This document shows, piece after piece, positions 54,007 to 62,700 of a stretch of 64,000 bases of DNA. This stretch comes from Mucilaginibacter sp. PPCGB 2223 (GTDB lineage Bacteria; Bacteroidota; Bacteroidia; Sphingobacteriales; Sphingobacteriaceae), in NCBI RefSeq assembly GCF_001705515.1, contig NZ_MDJS01000001.1:1116001-1180000 (forward strand), in the 5' to 3' direction. Below the pieces are notes generated by a model that was not told the DNA's origin, made no database searches, and saw nothing but the letters and a program-made list of their open reading frames with translations. The position numbers and the translations under genes are program-made. Each line of letters opens with the position of its first letter. Position 1 is the stretch's first letter.

Positions 54007-54714
54007 TTAATTATTTGCCGCCAGAATAATCTCCAGTTCGTACCCGATAAAAAGCCCGCTTTCAATAACGCCTGTTATCGATTTTATATCCTTCTCGAGG
54101 GTTTTGCCAACCTCATCAAAATAACAATCGAGTATCAGGTTGTTGTTTTCGGTGATGATCGCTCCGTCTTTTCCCTTTGCCGGCCTTAATACAATGCTGT
54201 TGGCGCCTAATTGTTTCAGTTCGTGCTCAACATGCAGTAAAGCCTGAGGAAAAACCTCTATCGGCACGGGGAAGTTGGTATTCAGCTTTTTCACCACCTT
54301 CGATTCGTCGACTATGATGTAATTTTTAGCGCTCGAACTGATCAGCAGCTTTTCCTTGAACATCGCCCCGCCCCTGCCTTTGATCAGACTGTTGTCCGGG
54401 TCAACTTCATCGGCACCATCGAACAGCCAATCGGGTTTATGCTCAAACAGGGTTGTTAATGGGATGCCCAGTTTACTGCAAAACATCGATATTTCTAATG
54501 ATGTAGGTATGCCTTTTACGTTCAGCTTTTCCCTCTTTATCTTATCGGCTATAGCTAACAGTGCTACATAAACCGTCGAACCCGAACCAATACCAATTAC
54601 ATCGCCATCTTTTACCTTATCAACTATCTGTGCAGCAACTTTTTGCTTGCCGCTGATGTTGATGATCTCGGATGACCACTCGAGGTTACTGATTAAACTG
54701 TTTTGCCAATGCAT
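54007..54714 (-). CDS. rpiA: Ribose-5-phosphate isomerase A
   Basis: 235 aa from MHWQNSLISNLEWSSE; an alternative at 54750 begins inside the repeat upstream and is not an ATG-conserved start. IGIGSGSTVYVALLAI, GIPTSLEISMFCSKLGIP, LFDGADEVDPDNSLIKGRGGAMFKEKLL (Asp, Asp and the catalytic Glu/Lys region) are the RpiA blocks. Interconverts ribulose and ribose 5-phosphate. Confidence 0.94.
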   Translation of the reverse strand: MHWQNSLISNLEWSSEIINISGKQKVAAQIVDKVKDGDVIGIGSGSTVYVALLAIADKIKREKLNVKGIPTSLEISMFCSKLGIPLTTLFEHKPDWLFDGADEVDPDNSLIKGRGGAMFKEKLLISSSAKNYIIVDESKVVKKLNTNFPVPIEVFPQALLHVEHELKQLGANSIVLRPAKGKDGAIITENNNLILDCYFDEVGKTLEKDIKSITGVIESGLFIGYELEIILAANN

Positions 54715-54732
54715 TTTGTTTAGATAAAAGAT

Positions 54733-54796
54733 GAAAGGAACAAGGAGCAAAGATCTTTTAATCCTTATTCCTTGATCCTTAAATCCTTGTTCCTAC
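54733..54796. repeat. Palindromic repeat of AAGGAACAAGGA words between rpiA and tkt
   Basis: GGAACAAGGA (54737-54746) and its exact reverse complement (54784-54793) border a segment built from AAGGAT/AAGGAA words. The right arm overlaps the tkt stop codon (54793-54795 on plus). Confidence 0.75.
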
Positions 54797-56796
54797 AACA
54801 GAGTCTTCGCTTTACTTACCACGTTATCAACCGTAAAGCCAAAGTGCTTATACAACTCCTCAGCCGGTGCCGATTCGCCAAAACCCGGCATGGTTACGGT
54901 ATCGCCTTCGTCGGTAATGTATTTATGCCAGCCTAACGCCGAACCTGCCTCAATAGCCAAACGTTTTTTGAGTTTTTTAGGCAGTACGCTTTCTTTATAA
55001 GCGGCACTTTGTTGCTCGAATAATTCCCAAGATGGCATGCTTACTACACGCGACGCAATGCCCTCTTCTTTCAGTTTGGCCTGTGCTTTCAGAGCCAGGT
55101 CAACTTCCGAACCTGTGGCAATTAAAATCAATTGGGCGTCCTTATCGTCGGATAACACATAAGCGCCTTTAACCAGTTCGGTAGCTTTTCCGTATTTATC
55201 CTGATCTAAAATTGGTAAGCCCTGGCGGGTAAGCACCAAACAAACCGGGCCCCCTACATGCTCTAACGCAACTTTCCACGCCTGTACGGTTTCATTGGCA
55301 TCGGCTGGGCGAATAACCAGGTTATTCGGGATAGAACGTAATGATATCAGTTGTTCAACCGGCTGGTGGGTAGTTCCGTCCTCGCCTAAACCGATACTAT
55401 CGTGTGTGTACACAAATATCGGGCGGATTTTCATAATCGCTGCCAAACGGATGGGCGGGCGCATATATTCGGAGAACATGAGGAACGTAGCGCCAAACGG
55501 AATAATACCCGGTGTTAAAGCCATACCGTTTACAGCACCGCCCATAGCATGTTCGCGGATACCGAAGTGGAAATTGCGGCCCGCACGGTTCTCGAAGGTA
55601 AACGAATCAAACTCTTTTAAATGGGTTTCGGTTGATGGCGCTAAATCGGCCGCTCCACCTATTAAACCCGGAATCTTGGATGCGATAGCATTCAGCACCT
55701 TACCCGAAGCCTGGCGCGTGGCCATTTTACCTGCGTCGGCTTTAAACTCCGGTAAAGAAGCTTCCCAGCCTTTTGGCAGGTCGCCGCTGGCGGCTAATTC
55801 GTACTGAGCGGCCAGTTCAGGGAACTTAGTCTTATAATCGGCAAAAAGCTTGTTCCATTTTTCTTCTTTTTCGATACCTTTCGCGCCGATTTCGTGGTAA
55901 TATTTTAAAACTTCCGGATCTACATCGAACGATTTTTCAGGATCGAATCCAAAGAATTTTTTAACCAGCTTAATTTCATCAGCGCCCAGTGGCGAACCGT
56001 GTGAGCCCGCAGTACCCGATTTGTTCGGACTACCGTAAGCGATCAACGACCGAACACGGATAAATGATGGTTTTTGTTTTTCGGCTTTGGCATTGGTTAT
56101 GGCTTGCTGTAACGCGTGTACATCGTTAACATCGTCAACATGCTGTACGTGCCAGCCATAAGCTTCAAAACGTTTTTCAACATCTTCATTAAATGCAAGG
56201 TCGGTACTGCCTTCAATCGATATCTTGTTGTCATCGTACAAATAAATCAGGTTACCCAGCTCCAAATGCCCGGCTAACGAGGCGGCTTCCGATGCTACAC
56301 CCTCCATCATGTCACCATCGCTGCAAATAGCATAAACATGGTAATCAAAAAGATCGAAACCTGGTTTGTTATAAGTTGCAGCAAGGTATTTTTGAGCGAT
56401 AGCAAAACCAACACCATTTGATACACCTGCGCCCAGCGGGCCGGTAGTGACATCAACACCCGGACACAGACCATACTCGGGGTGGCCGGCGGTTTTGCTG
56501 TTCATCTGGCGAAAGTTCTTGATATCATCCAAACTAACATCGTACCCGGTTAAATACAGGATACTGTATTGCAGCATACAGGCATGCCCTGCCGACAGGA
56601 TAAACCTGTCGCGGTTTGCCCAGTGGGTGTTTTTGGGGTTATAGTTTAAAAACTGTGTCCAAAGCACGTGTGCCATTGGCGCCAAAGCCATTGCGGTACC
56701 CGGGTGACCGGAGTTTGCTTTTTGAACCGCATCTGCCGATAATACCCTGATAGTATCTATACCTTGTTCTTCGATGCTTTTTGTTGTTGTACTCAT
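54793..56796 (-). CDS. tkt: Transketolase
   Basis: 667 aa, TPP-dependent transfer of two-carbon units. TIRVLSADAVQKANSGHPGT start; SAGHACMLQYSILYLTGYDV; TPP/Mg motif GDGDMMEGVASEAAS-like (CSDGDMMEGVASEAASLAGH, then NLIYLYDDNKISI); second domain FHFGIREHAMGGAVNGMALT; C-terminal GWHKYITDEGDTVTMPGFGESA. All of the classical domain order is present. Sits after the ppgK-like gene by 19 bp. Confidence 0.96.
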   Translation of the reverse strand: MSTTTKSIEEQGIDTIRVLSADAVQKANSGHPGTAMALAPMAHVLWTQFLNYNPKNTHWANRDRFILSAGHACMLQYSILYLTGYDVSLDDIKNFRQMNSKTAGHPEYGLCPGVDVTTGPLGAGVSNGVGFAIAQKYLAATYNKPGFDLFDYHVYAICSDGDMMEGVASEAASLAGHLELGNLIYLYDDNKISIEGSTDLAFNEDVEKRFEAYGWHVQHVDDVNDVHALQQAITNAKAEKQKPSFIRVRSLIAYGSPNKSGTAGSHGSPLGADEIKLVKKFFGFDPEKSFDVDPEVLKYYHEIGAKGIEKEEKWNKLFADYKTKFPELAAQYELAASGDLPKGWEASLPEFKADAGKMATRQASGKVLNAIASKIPGLIGGAADLAPSTETHLKEFDSFTFENRAGRNFHFGIREHAMGGAVNGMALTPGIIPFGATFLMFSEYMRPPIRLAAIMKIRPIFVYTHDSIGLGEDGTTHQPVEQLISLRSIPNNLVIRPADANETVQAWKVALEHVGGPVCLVLTRQGLPILDQDKYGKATELVKGAYVLSDDKDAQLILIATGSEVDLALKAQAKLKEEGIASRVVSMPSWELFEQQSAAYKESVLPKKLKKRLAIEAGSALGWHKYITDEGDTVTMPGFGESAPAEELYKHFGFTVDNVVSKAKTLL

Positions 56797-56815
56797 TGCT
56801 TAATGTTATAGTTGA

Positions 56816-57565
56816 TTATTTCTTTTTTACTGATGTGATTAAATGTTCGCGGGTGTCTTCTTTCCAAAGCCGCGCCCCTCCTTTTATGCCGTCGCGGTTT
56901 GACGTAAGTTTAATATTGCCCTCCAGTTTGAAGTTTATTTTCCGGGCGTTTCCACCGCCAATATATAAGGTATCGTAATTAAAAACAGTTTTTAAAATCC
57001 CGATAACTGTTTTAACCCGCTTATTCCATTTTACGTCGCCTTCTTTCTCCAAAGCCTTTTCGCCTATGTAGTCATCATAATTTTTGCCTTTGCGAATGGG
57101 AAGCTGTGATAACTCGAGATGTGGCAGCAAAAAACCGTCGGACAGCAACGCCGTACCAAAGCCGGTACCCAGTGTTACCACCATTTCAAAACCCTTACCG
57201 TCTACTACTCCAAGGCCTTGCATATCGGCATCGTTAACCACGCGCGTGGGTTTACCTAATGCTTTTTCGAGCGCACCGGCCAGATCGAATCCTTTAAAAG
57301 CATCGGTACCCAGGTTGGGCGCTGTAAAAATCACGCCGTTTTTAACATAACCCGGAAAGCCGACCGAAACCTTATCGTAAGCCGGAAATACCTTGATCAG
57401 TTGTTGAATAACCTCGACCAACTGCTTTGGTTTTGGAGACGGCGGCGTAGCGATTTTTTCATAATCCATCAGTAAAGCGCCTTCATGATCAAGGATCGTT
57501 GCCTTTACATGCGATCCGCCAATGTCAACGGAGAGTATTTTATCGCCCGAAGATGATTCTTTCAT
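56816..57565 (-). CDS. ppgK: ROK family kinase, polyphosphate-glucokinase-like
   Basis: 249 aa. SVDIGGSHVKATILDHEG (phosphate loop), VGFPGYVKNGVIFTAPNLGT, RVVNDADMQGLG (catalytic Asp region) and VVTLGTGFGTALLSDGFLLP fit polyphosphate glucokinases best. The usual E-x-G-H sugar-binding signature reads LELSQLPI, so the His is Gln. First gene of the pentose phosphate cluster, where it would supply glucose 6-phosphate. The phosphate donor (polyphosphate or ATP) cannot be told from sequence. Confidence 0.78.
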   Translation of the reverse strand: MKESSSGDKILSVDIGGSHVKATILDHEGALLMDYEKIATPPSPKPKQLVEVIQQLIKVFPAYDKVSVGFPGYVKNGVIFTAPNLGTDAFKGFDLAGALEKALGKPTRVVNDADMQGLGVVDGKGFEMVVTLGTGFGTALLSDGFLLPHLELSQLPIRKGKNYDDYIGEKALEKEGDVKWNKRVKTVIGILKTVFNYDTLYIGGGNARKINFKLEGNIKLTSNRDGIKGGARLWKEDTREHLITSVKKK

Positions 57566-57952
57566 AGATTTTTATTTGCCGCTGCGCTATGGGCTCCAAA
57601 CGTTTATTAATTACAATCCCGCCCGTCTTATGTTTCGGGTTATACCGTATTTAAAGCAGGGCCTAAAATTAGCGCTTTAATTTTAATAATGCAATCGGTT
57701 GCAGAGAATATCTTTCGAAATTTTATCTCGATCGAATTCAGTTGTTAACCACTTCAAAGCTATTATTTAATACCAAAAAGCCGAAAAATATCTTGGATTT
57801 TTACCAAACACCCGTGGAATCTTCCTGATTTTCTTGTTATCCTATCTAATTAATAGGCTAATATAGGGCGTTTGTTTGATTTTTTATGATATATACAATA
57901 AAAAACCCCGATTTCTGTCGGGGTTTTTCTGTTTTTACGCTTTTTTCGAAGT
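57566..57952. other. Intergenic region upstream of the pentose phosphate locus
   Basis: AT-rich. No gene seen and no perfect -7/-33 pair found on the minus strand. Ends with the terminator of the M16 protease gene at 57898-57930. Confidence 0.5.
57898..57930 (-). terminator. Terminator of the M16 protease gene
   Basis: AAAAACCCCGA and TCGGGGTTTTT (stem of about 11 bp, loop TTTCTG). T runs on both strands; placed just after the protease stop. Confidence 0.88.
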
Positions 57953-60886
57953 TTAATACCCAAATATCTCTTTCAGACTCAATTTTTTCAACTCGCCGTA
58001 CTTTTTCAGATCATCGTCACTTACGCGTTTTTCGGAAGCAACAACGCAATAGGTGTAGGGCTTGTCCTTTAATTCTTTATCATGGAACTTTTTGATATCC
58101 TCAAAGCCCATTTTATCTATTGCATCAAAGGTGTTTTTCCGGATATCGTAATTAACGCCAAGGCGCTTTGCAGCTAAATAGTTAAACAATATGCCGTCCT
58201 GCGTTATGCGTTCGGTCTCTAACGATTTACGGATATTATCTTTAGCCGAAGTAACAATCTTTTGCGATTCGGGCAGATCGGTCAATAACTCGTTCATGCT
58301 CTTAATCGCCTCATTAAACTTATCGGCCTGTGTACCTACGTAAGCCTGTATAACGTAACGATCATCCTTTTTTACCGGTTGACTATAAAATGCATAGGTC
58401 GAGTAAGCCAGCGCTTTTGACTCGCGGATGGTTTGGAAAACAACAGCGTTCATCCCTCCCCCATAGTAGTTGTTAAACAGCTCAACCGATGGCGTCATGT
58501 CGGAAGTATAACTGTCAGAATTCCTGATCCAGTCGATCTCGGCCTGTACCATATCATAATTGGCAAAAAGTACCTGCGGTTTTTCCTGGTTAACTTTTGT
58601 AAAAACCTGTGCCTGCGGGTAAGGTTTAAAGCTTGCCGGTATTTTGTGCAGCGGTTTTAGAGCAACAGCAGCCTGCTGAGCGGTTAACGGGCCGTAATAC
58701 AACACCGTGTGATTATAGTTAACCAGATCGTGCAGGATAGCGACCAGGTCATCGGCTTTGACAGCGTCGAGCTCTGCATCCGACAATACGTTATTGAACG
58801 GGTTTTTCTCGCCATACATGGCATAGCTTACCAAACCTTGCATAATAGAGCCTTTGTTCAGTTTCGCGTTTTCGCGCGATTTTTTTAACCGAACTTTTAA
58901 GCTTGCCAATACTGCTTCATCTGGTTTACAGTTGGCAATCAGGTCTTCATATAAAGCAACGGTTTTTGCAAAATTCTCCTGCAGACCATTCATGCTGATG
59001 GTCGTAACTTCGCCGGTTGTCGAGGTGTTGAAACCTGATGCCAATTTATAGAACTGCTTGCTTACATCTTCCGAAGTCATTTTATCAGTACCTAAATACT
59101 GCAGATATTGCGCAGCAAGCGAGAACAGTTTGTTGTTCCAACTACCCATATTATAACGGTAATACAATCTGAAAATACTGTTATCTTTATTTTGAACAGA
59201 TAACAGATCAACACTACCTATTTTTGCCTTTTGAATATCCTTATCATAATCGAGCCAAACAGGTTTTACATTGTTAGCCGGTATATCGTTCACCATTTTC
59301 AAAAACGGCGATTGTGCTTCGCGGTTCACCTCAACAGGTGTAATATGCGGTTTATCAACTTTAACAATGTTTTTGTCTTCGCCCTGGTGCTTGTAAACAA
59401 TAACGTAGTTGTTATCATTCAGCGTTTTATTGGCATAGGCTACAATCTGCGCCTTGGTTACTTTCGAAAGGTCGCTTACATTAGCTACGTCCCGCCGCCA
59501 ATCCACCCCGGTAACAAAATCATTCATCAGGTTGTTTGCACGCGATGTATAGCTTTCGTTTTGCTGTATCACGCTCTTCTTAAAATTATTGATGATCGAA
59601 GCCAGCAGATCGTCAGAGAACTCGCCTTTTCGCAATTTGTCGAGTTCGGCAAGCAGCAAGGCCTTTACATCATCAAGAGATTGCCCCTTTATTGGCTGAC
59701 CGGTAAGGGTTAATACGCTATAATCTTTGTTGATATCCGCTCCTGCCCTCGCGCTCAACAATTTTTGTTTTTTAGTAAGATCCAAGTCGATCAGACCGGC
59801 TTTCCCGTTCGACAGGATCTGGCTAACTAAAGTTAGCATATCCGCATCATGAGTGGGCGCACCGCCAAAACGGAAGCCTATAGTCAGGTTCTCCGGATTC
59901 GGGCCATAAACATCGCGTTGTATAGGCGAGGTTATCGGTTTCTCCGGTGTAAAGGTATAAGGCGGGACAGGCTTTGCTTTCATATACGCAAATTTCTGAT
60001 CGATCTTTTTGATCATCACATCCGGGTTAAAATCGCCCGACATGATCACGCCCATATTGTTCGGAACATAATAGGTATAATAGTAATTGCGGATATGATT
60101 CAATGATGGATTTTTTAAATGCTCAACTGTACCGATGGTAGTTTGCTTACCATAGTTATTGTTAGGGAATATGGCAGCATACAGGCTTTCAAACACCTTT
60201 TCGCCGTCGTTATCCAAACCGCGGTTCTTTTCTTCGTATACTGCTTCGAGCTCGGTATGAAAGAGCCTTAAAACAGGCTTCCTGAAACGTTCGGCCTGCA
60301 GGGTTAAATACTTATCTACTGCTGATGAGGGTATATCGTCGGTATAAACGGTTTCCTCAAGCGATGTAAAAGCATTGGTTCCCTGGCCGCCCATCGAAGC
60401 CATCATCTTATCATACTCGTTTGCGATGGCAAATTTTGCTGCCTTGCCCGAAACCTCGTCAATTTGTGCATAAATGGCACGCCTTTTAGCGGTATCGGTA
60501 GTTGAGTTATATTGCTCGTACAGGGCATCTATCTGGTCGAGCAGGGGTTTTTCTTTAGCCCAGTCGAGCGATCCATATTTATCCGTCCCCTTGAACATCA
60601 TGTGCTCCAGGTAGTGCGCTAAACCTGTATGATCCGACGGGTCGGTTTTACTCCCGGCTTTAACCGCCACATAGCATTGTATGCGCGGCTCTTTGGCTGT
60701 AGGGCTCAACATCACCGTTAAACCATTTTTTAAAACATAAAACCTGGAGTGTGTCGGGTCGCCGCTTACATACTTGTAAGTGTACCCTCCTGATGTGGCA
60801 GTCTTCCATACGAAGCCTGTTTTTTGGGCCATGACGGTAACGCTCAGGCTCAATAATACTGCTGCGAATAAGTATTTAATTTTCAT
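57953..60886 (-). CDS. M16 family metallopeptidase (pitrilysin-like), exported
   Basis: 977 aa with signal peptide MKIKYLFAAVLLSLSVTVMA. First M16 domain with the inverted zinc motif HYLEHMMFKG (about residue 92) and downstream EAVYEEKNRG giving the third ligand Glu. FNPDVMIKKIDQKFAYM and the second, zinc-free half (GGGMNAVVFQTIRESKALAY) are typical of the two-repeat form. Likely periplasmic digestion of peptides. Single gene with its own terminator. Confidence 0.93.
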   Translation of the reverse strand: MKIKYLFAAVLLSLSVTVMAQKTGFVWKTATSGGYTYKYVSGDPTHSRFYVLKNGLTVMLSPTAKEPRIQCYVAVKAGSKTDPSDHTGLAHYLEHMMFKGTDKYGSLDWAKEKPLLDQIDALYEQYNSTTDTAKRRAIYAQIDEVSGKAAKFAIANEYDKMMASMGGQGTNAFTSLEETVYTDDIPSSAVDKYLTLQAERFRKPVLRLFHTELEAVYEEKNRGLDNDGEKVFESLYAAIFPNNNYGKQTTIGTVEHLKNPSLNHIRNYYYTYYVPNNMGVIMSGDFNPDVMIKKIDQKFAYMKAKPVPPYTFTPEKPITSPIQRDVYGPNPENLTIGFRFGGAPTHDADMLTLVSQILSNGKAGLIDLDLTKKQKLLSARAGADINKDYSVLTLTGQPIKGQSLDDVKALLLAELDKLRKGEFSDDLLASIINNFKKSVIQQNESYTSRANNLMNDFVTGVDWRRDVANVSDLSKVTKAQIVAYANKTLNDNNYVIVYKHQGEDKNIVKVDKPHITPVEVNREAQSPFLKMVNDIPANNVKPVWLDYDKDIQKAKIGSVDLLSVQNKDNSIFRLYYRYNMGSWNNKLFSLAAQYLQYLGTDKMTSEDVSKQFYKLASGFNTSTTGEVTTISMNGLQENFAKTVALYEDLIANCKPDEAVLASLKVRLKKSRENAKLNKGSIMQGLVSYAMYGEKNPFNNVLSDAELDAVKADDLVAILHDLVNYNHTVLYYGPLTAQQAAVALKPLHKIPASFKPYPQAQVFTKVNQEKPQVLFANYDMVQAEIDWIRNSDSYTSDMTPSVELFNNYYGGGMNAVVFQTIRESKALAYSTYAFYSQPVKKDDRYVIQAYVGTQADKFNEAIKSMNELLTDLPESQKIVTSAKDNIRKSLETERITQDGILFNYLAAKRLGVNYDIRKNTFDAIDKMGFEDIKKFHDKELKDKPYTYCVVASEKRVSDDDLKKYGELKKLSLKEIFGY

Positions 60887-61040
60887 AATGAGGAGTTAAG
60901 AGTTCTAATATATTAAATAGAATTGAATACTAAAATCATAGTTGCAAGTTCGGAATATTTATGACGATTTGAGGAAGGTTTACCTTACAGTATTTAAATA
61001 TATTCCTGTCGCGCCGCTTACCCAAATAAATTATTTATAG

Positions 61041-61048
61041 CATCTTTG
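61041..61048 (+). promoter_or_regulatory. -7-like element of the argH promoter
   Basis: CATCTTTG, one mismatch to TAnnTTTG. At the rnpB-derived spacing the transcript would start at or next to the argH ATG (61053). Confidence 0.4.
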
Positions 61049-61052
61049 CAAC

Positions 61053-62387
61053 ATGAGCAAATTATGGCAAAAAACTACCAGTGTAGATCAACTGGTGGAA
61101 AGCTTTACCGTTGGCCGCGACCGTGAGTTTGACGAGCAAATGGCCGCATTTGATGTACTGGGCTCGCTGGCACATACGCAAATGCTGCAAAAGGTTGGCT
61201 TACTGGATAAGCAGGACCTGGATATTGTACAAAAAGAACTAAAAAACATTTATGCCGATATAGCCAAAGGCGATTTTAAGATTGAGCCGGAAGTTGAGGA
61301 TATCCACTCGCAGGTTGAGCTGTTGCTTACGCGCCGCATCGGCGAAGCAGGTAAAAAGATTCATAGCGGCCGCTCACGCAACGATCAGGTTCTGGTTGAT
61401 CTGAAACTATTCTTCCGCCACGAGTTACAGGAAGTTGTGACATCCGTACAAACCTTGTTCGATCTGCTCATCAGCTTAAGCGAAAAGCATAAAAACGTTT
61501 TACTGCCTGGCTATACGCATTTGCAGATCGCCATGCCGTCATCATTCGGTTTATGGTTTGGCGCTTACGCCGAAAGTTTGGTCGACGACCTGGAGATGGT
61601 GCTGGCGGCTTATCATATCACCAATAAAAATCCGTTGGGATCGGCAGCAGGGTATGGTTCTTCTTTCCCGCTCGATCGTGCTTTAACAACAAAACTATTA
61701 GGCTTTGAGAGCCTTAACTATAATGTAGTTTACGCACAAATGGGCCGTGGCAAAACCGAGCGCATTATTGCGCAGGCTTTGTCGTCCATCGCTGCAACGC
61801 TTGGTAAAATGGCTATGGACCAGTGCTTATATCTAAGTCAGAACTTCGCCTTTGTGAGCTATCCCGAAAACCTCACCACCGGTTCGAGCATTATGCCGCA
61901 CAAAAAAAACCCCGATGTTTGGGAAATTATGCGCGGCCGTTGCAACCGCCTGCAGGCATTGCCCACCGATGTGGCCATGATGACCACCAACCTGCCATCG
62001 GGTTACCATCGCGAACTGCAATTGTTAAAGGAGTTGCTTTTCCCGGCTTTCGCCGATATCAAAAACTGCCTGCACATGGCAACGTTTATGCTGGAGCACA
62101 TTGAAGTAAAAAACAACATCTTAGACGACCCGAAATATGCATACCTGTTCAGTGTTGAAGAGGTTAACCGCCTGGTATTGAACGGTACGCCTTTCCGCGA
62201 TGCGTACAAGCAGGTTGGCCTGGCTATTGAAAAGGGCGAATTTAAACCTGATCACCACATTAACCATACCCACGAGGGCAGCATCGGGAATTTAGGTAAC
62301 GAGCAGATATCGAAAGCCATGCAGCAAATAGTAGGGCAATTTAATTTTGAGAAGGTTGAACAGGCTGTTAATGAATTAGTACGATAA
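61053..62387 (+). CDS. argH: Argininosuccinate lyase
   Basis: Last step of arginine synthesis, releasing fumarate. 444 aa. SKLWQKTTSVDQLVESFTVG start; IHSGRSRNDQVLVDLKLF; GYTHLQIAMPSSFGLWFGAY; GSSIMPHKKNPDVWEIMRGR (catalytic Ser loop, about residue 277); TTNLPSGYHRELQLLKE. No other arg gene is in the window. Followed by an interspersed repeat. Confidence 0.95.
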   Translation: MSKLWQKTTSVDQLVESFTVGRDREFDEQMAAFDVLGSLAHTQMLQKVGLLDKQDLDIVQKELKNIYADIAKGDFKIEPEVEDIHSQVELLLTRRIGEAGKKIHSGRSRNDQVLVDLKLFFRHELQEVVTSVQTLFDLLISLSEKHKNVLLPGYTHLQIAMPSSFGLWFGAYAESLVDDLEMVLAAYHITNKNPLGSAAGYGSSFPLDRALTTKLLGFESLNYNVVYAQMGRGKTERIIAQALSSIAATLGKMAMDQCLYLSQNFAFVSYPENLTTGSSIMPHKKNPDVWEIMRGRCNRLQALPTDVAMMTTNLPSGYHRELQLLKELLFPAFADIKNCLHMATFMLEHIEVKNNILDDPKYAYLFSVEEVNRLVLNGTPFRDAYKQVGLAIEKGEFKPDHHINHTHEGSIGNLGNEQISKAMQQIVGQFNFEKVEQAVNELVR

Positions 62388-62397
62388 AATAAAGACC

Positions 62398-62490
62398 AAG
62401 CGTCATTGTGCGAGGCACGAAGCAATCCCCGACTTACAGAGCCGCTCTGCATAGCATAGAGATCGCTTAGTGCCTCGCAATCACGAAATA
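62398..62490. repeat. Palindromic interspersed repeat (GCGAGGCACGAAGCAATC type)
   Basis: CATTGTGCGAGGCACGAAGC at the left and GATCGCTTAGTGCCTCGCAA at the right are imperfect inverted repeats around CCCGACTTACAGAGCCG. This word is widely repeated in Bacteroidota genomes. Confidence 0.8.
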
Positions 62491-62499
62491 AATAAACCT

Positions 62500-62700
62500 A
62501 TGAACGGACAAAACCGCAACGATATTTATCCCGGCCTGGAAGTTGATATCATTTTAAAGAAAGATCAGCGCAGCGGCAAGCGTACCCGCGGGTTTGTAAA
62601 AGATCTGCTTACGAGCGCTTCTTTCCACTCGCGCGGGATAAAGGTACGACTGGAAGACGGGCAGGTAGGCCGTGTTATCGAAATTATCGGCGAAGATTAA
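62500..62700 (+). CDS. ywbE: YwbE family protein
   Basis: 66 aa from MNGQNRNDIYPGLEVDIILK; an upstream non-ATG reading at 62470 falls in the repeat. KKDQRSGKRTRGFVKDLLTS and HSRGIKVRLEDGQVGRVIEI are the YwbE blocks. A small beta-barrel-like protein of unknown function. The stop is directly followed by the next start. Confidence 0.9.
   Translation: MNGQNRNDIYPGLEVDIILKKDQRSGKRTRGFVKDLLTSASFHSRGIKVRLEDGQVGRVIEIIGED

Noticed and set aside
55295-55807. 170-codon frame opposite transketolase
   Set aside because: Shadow of a conserved gene.
59231-59713. 160-codon frame opposite the M16 protease
   Set aside because: Shadow; rich in Ile/Val/Arg because of reverse-complement codon bias.
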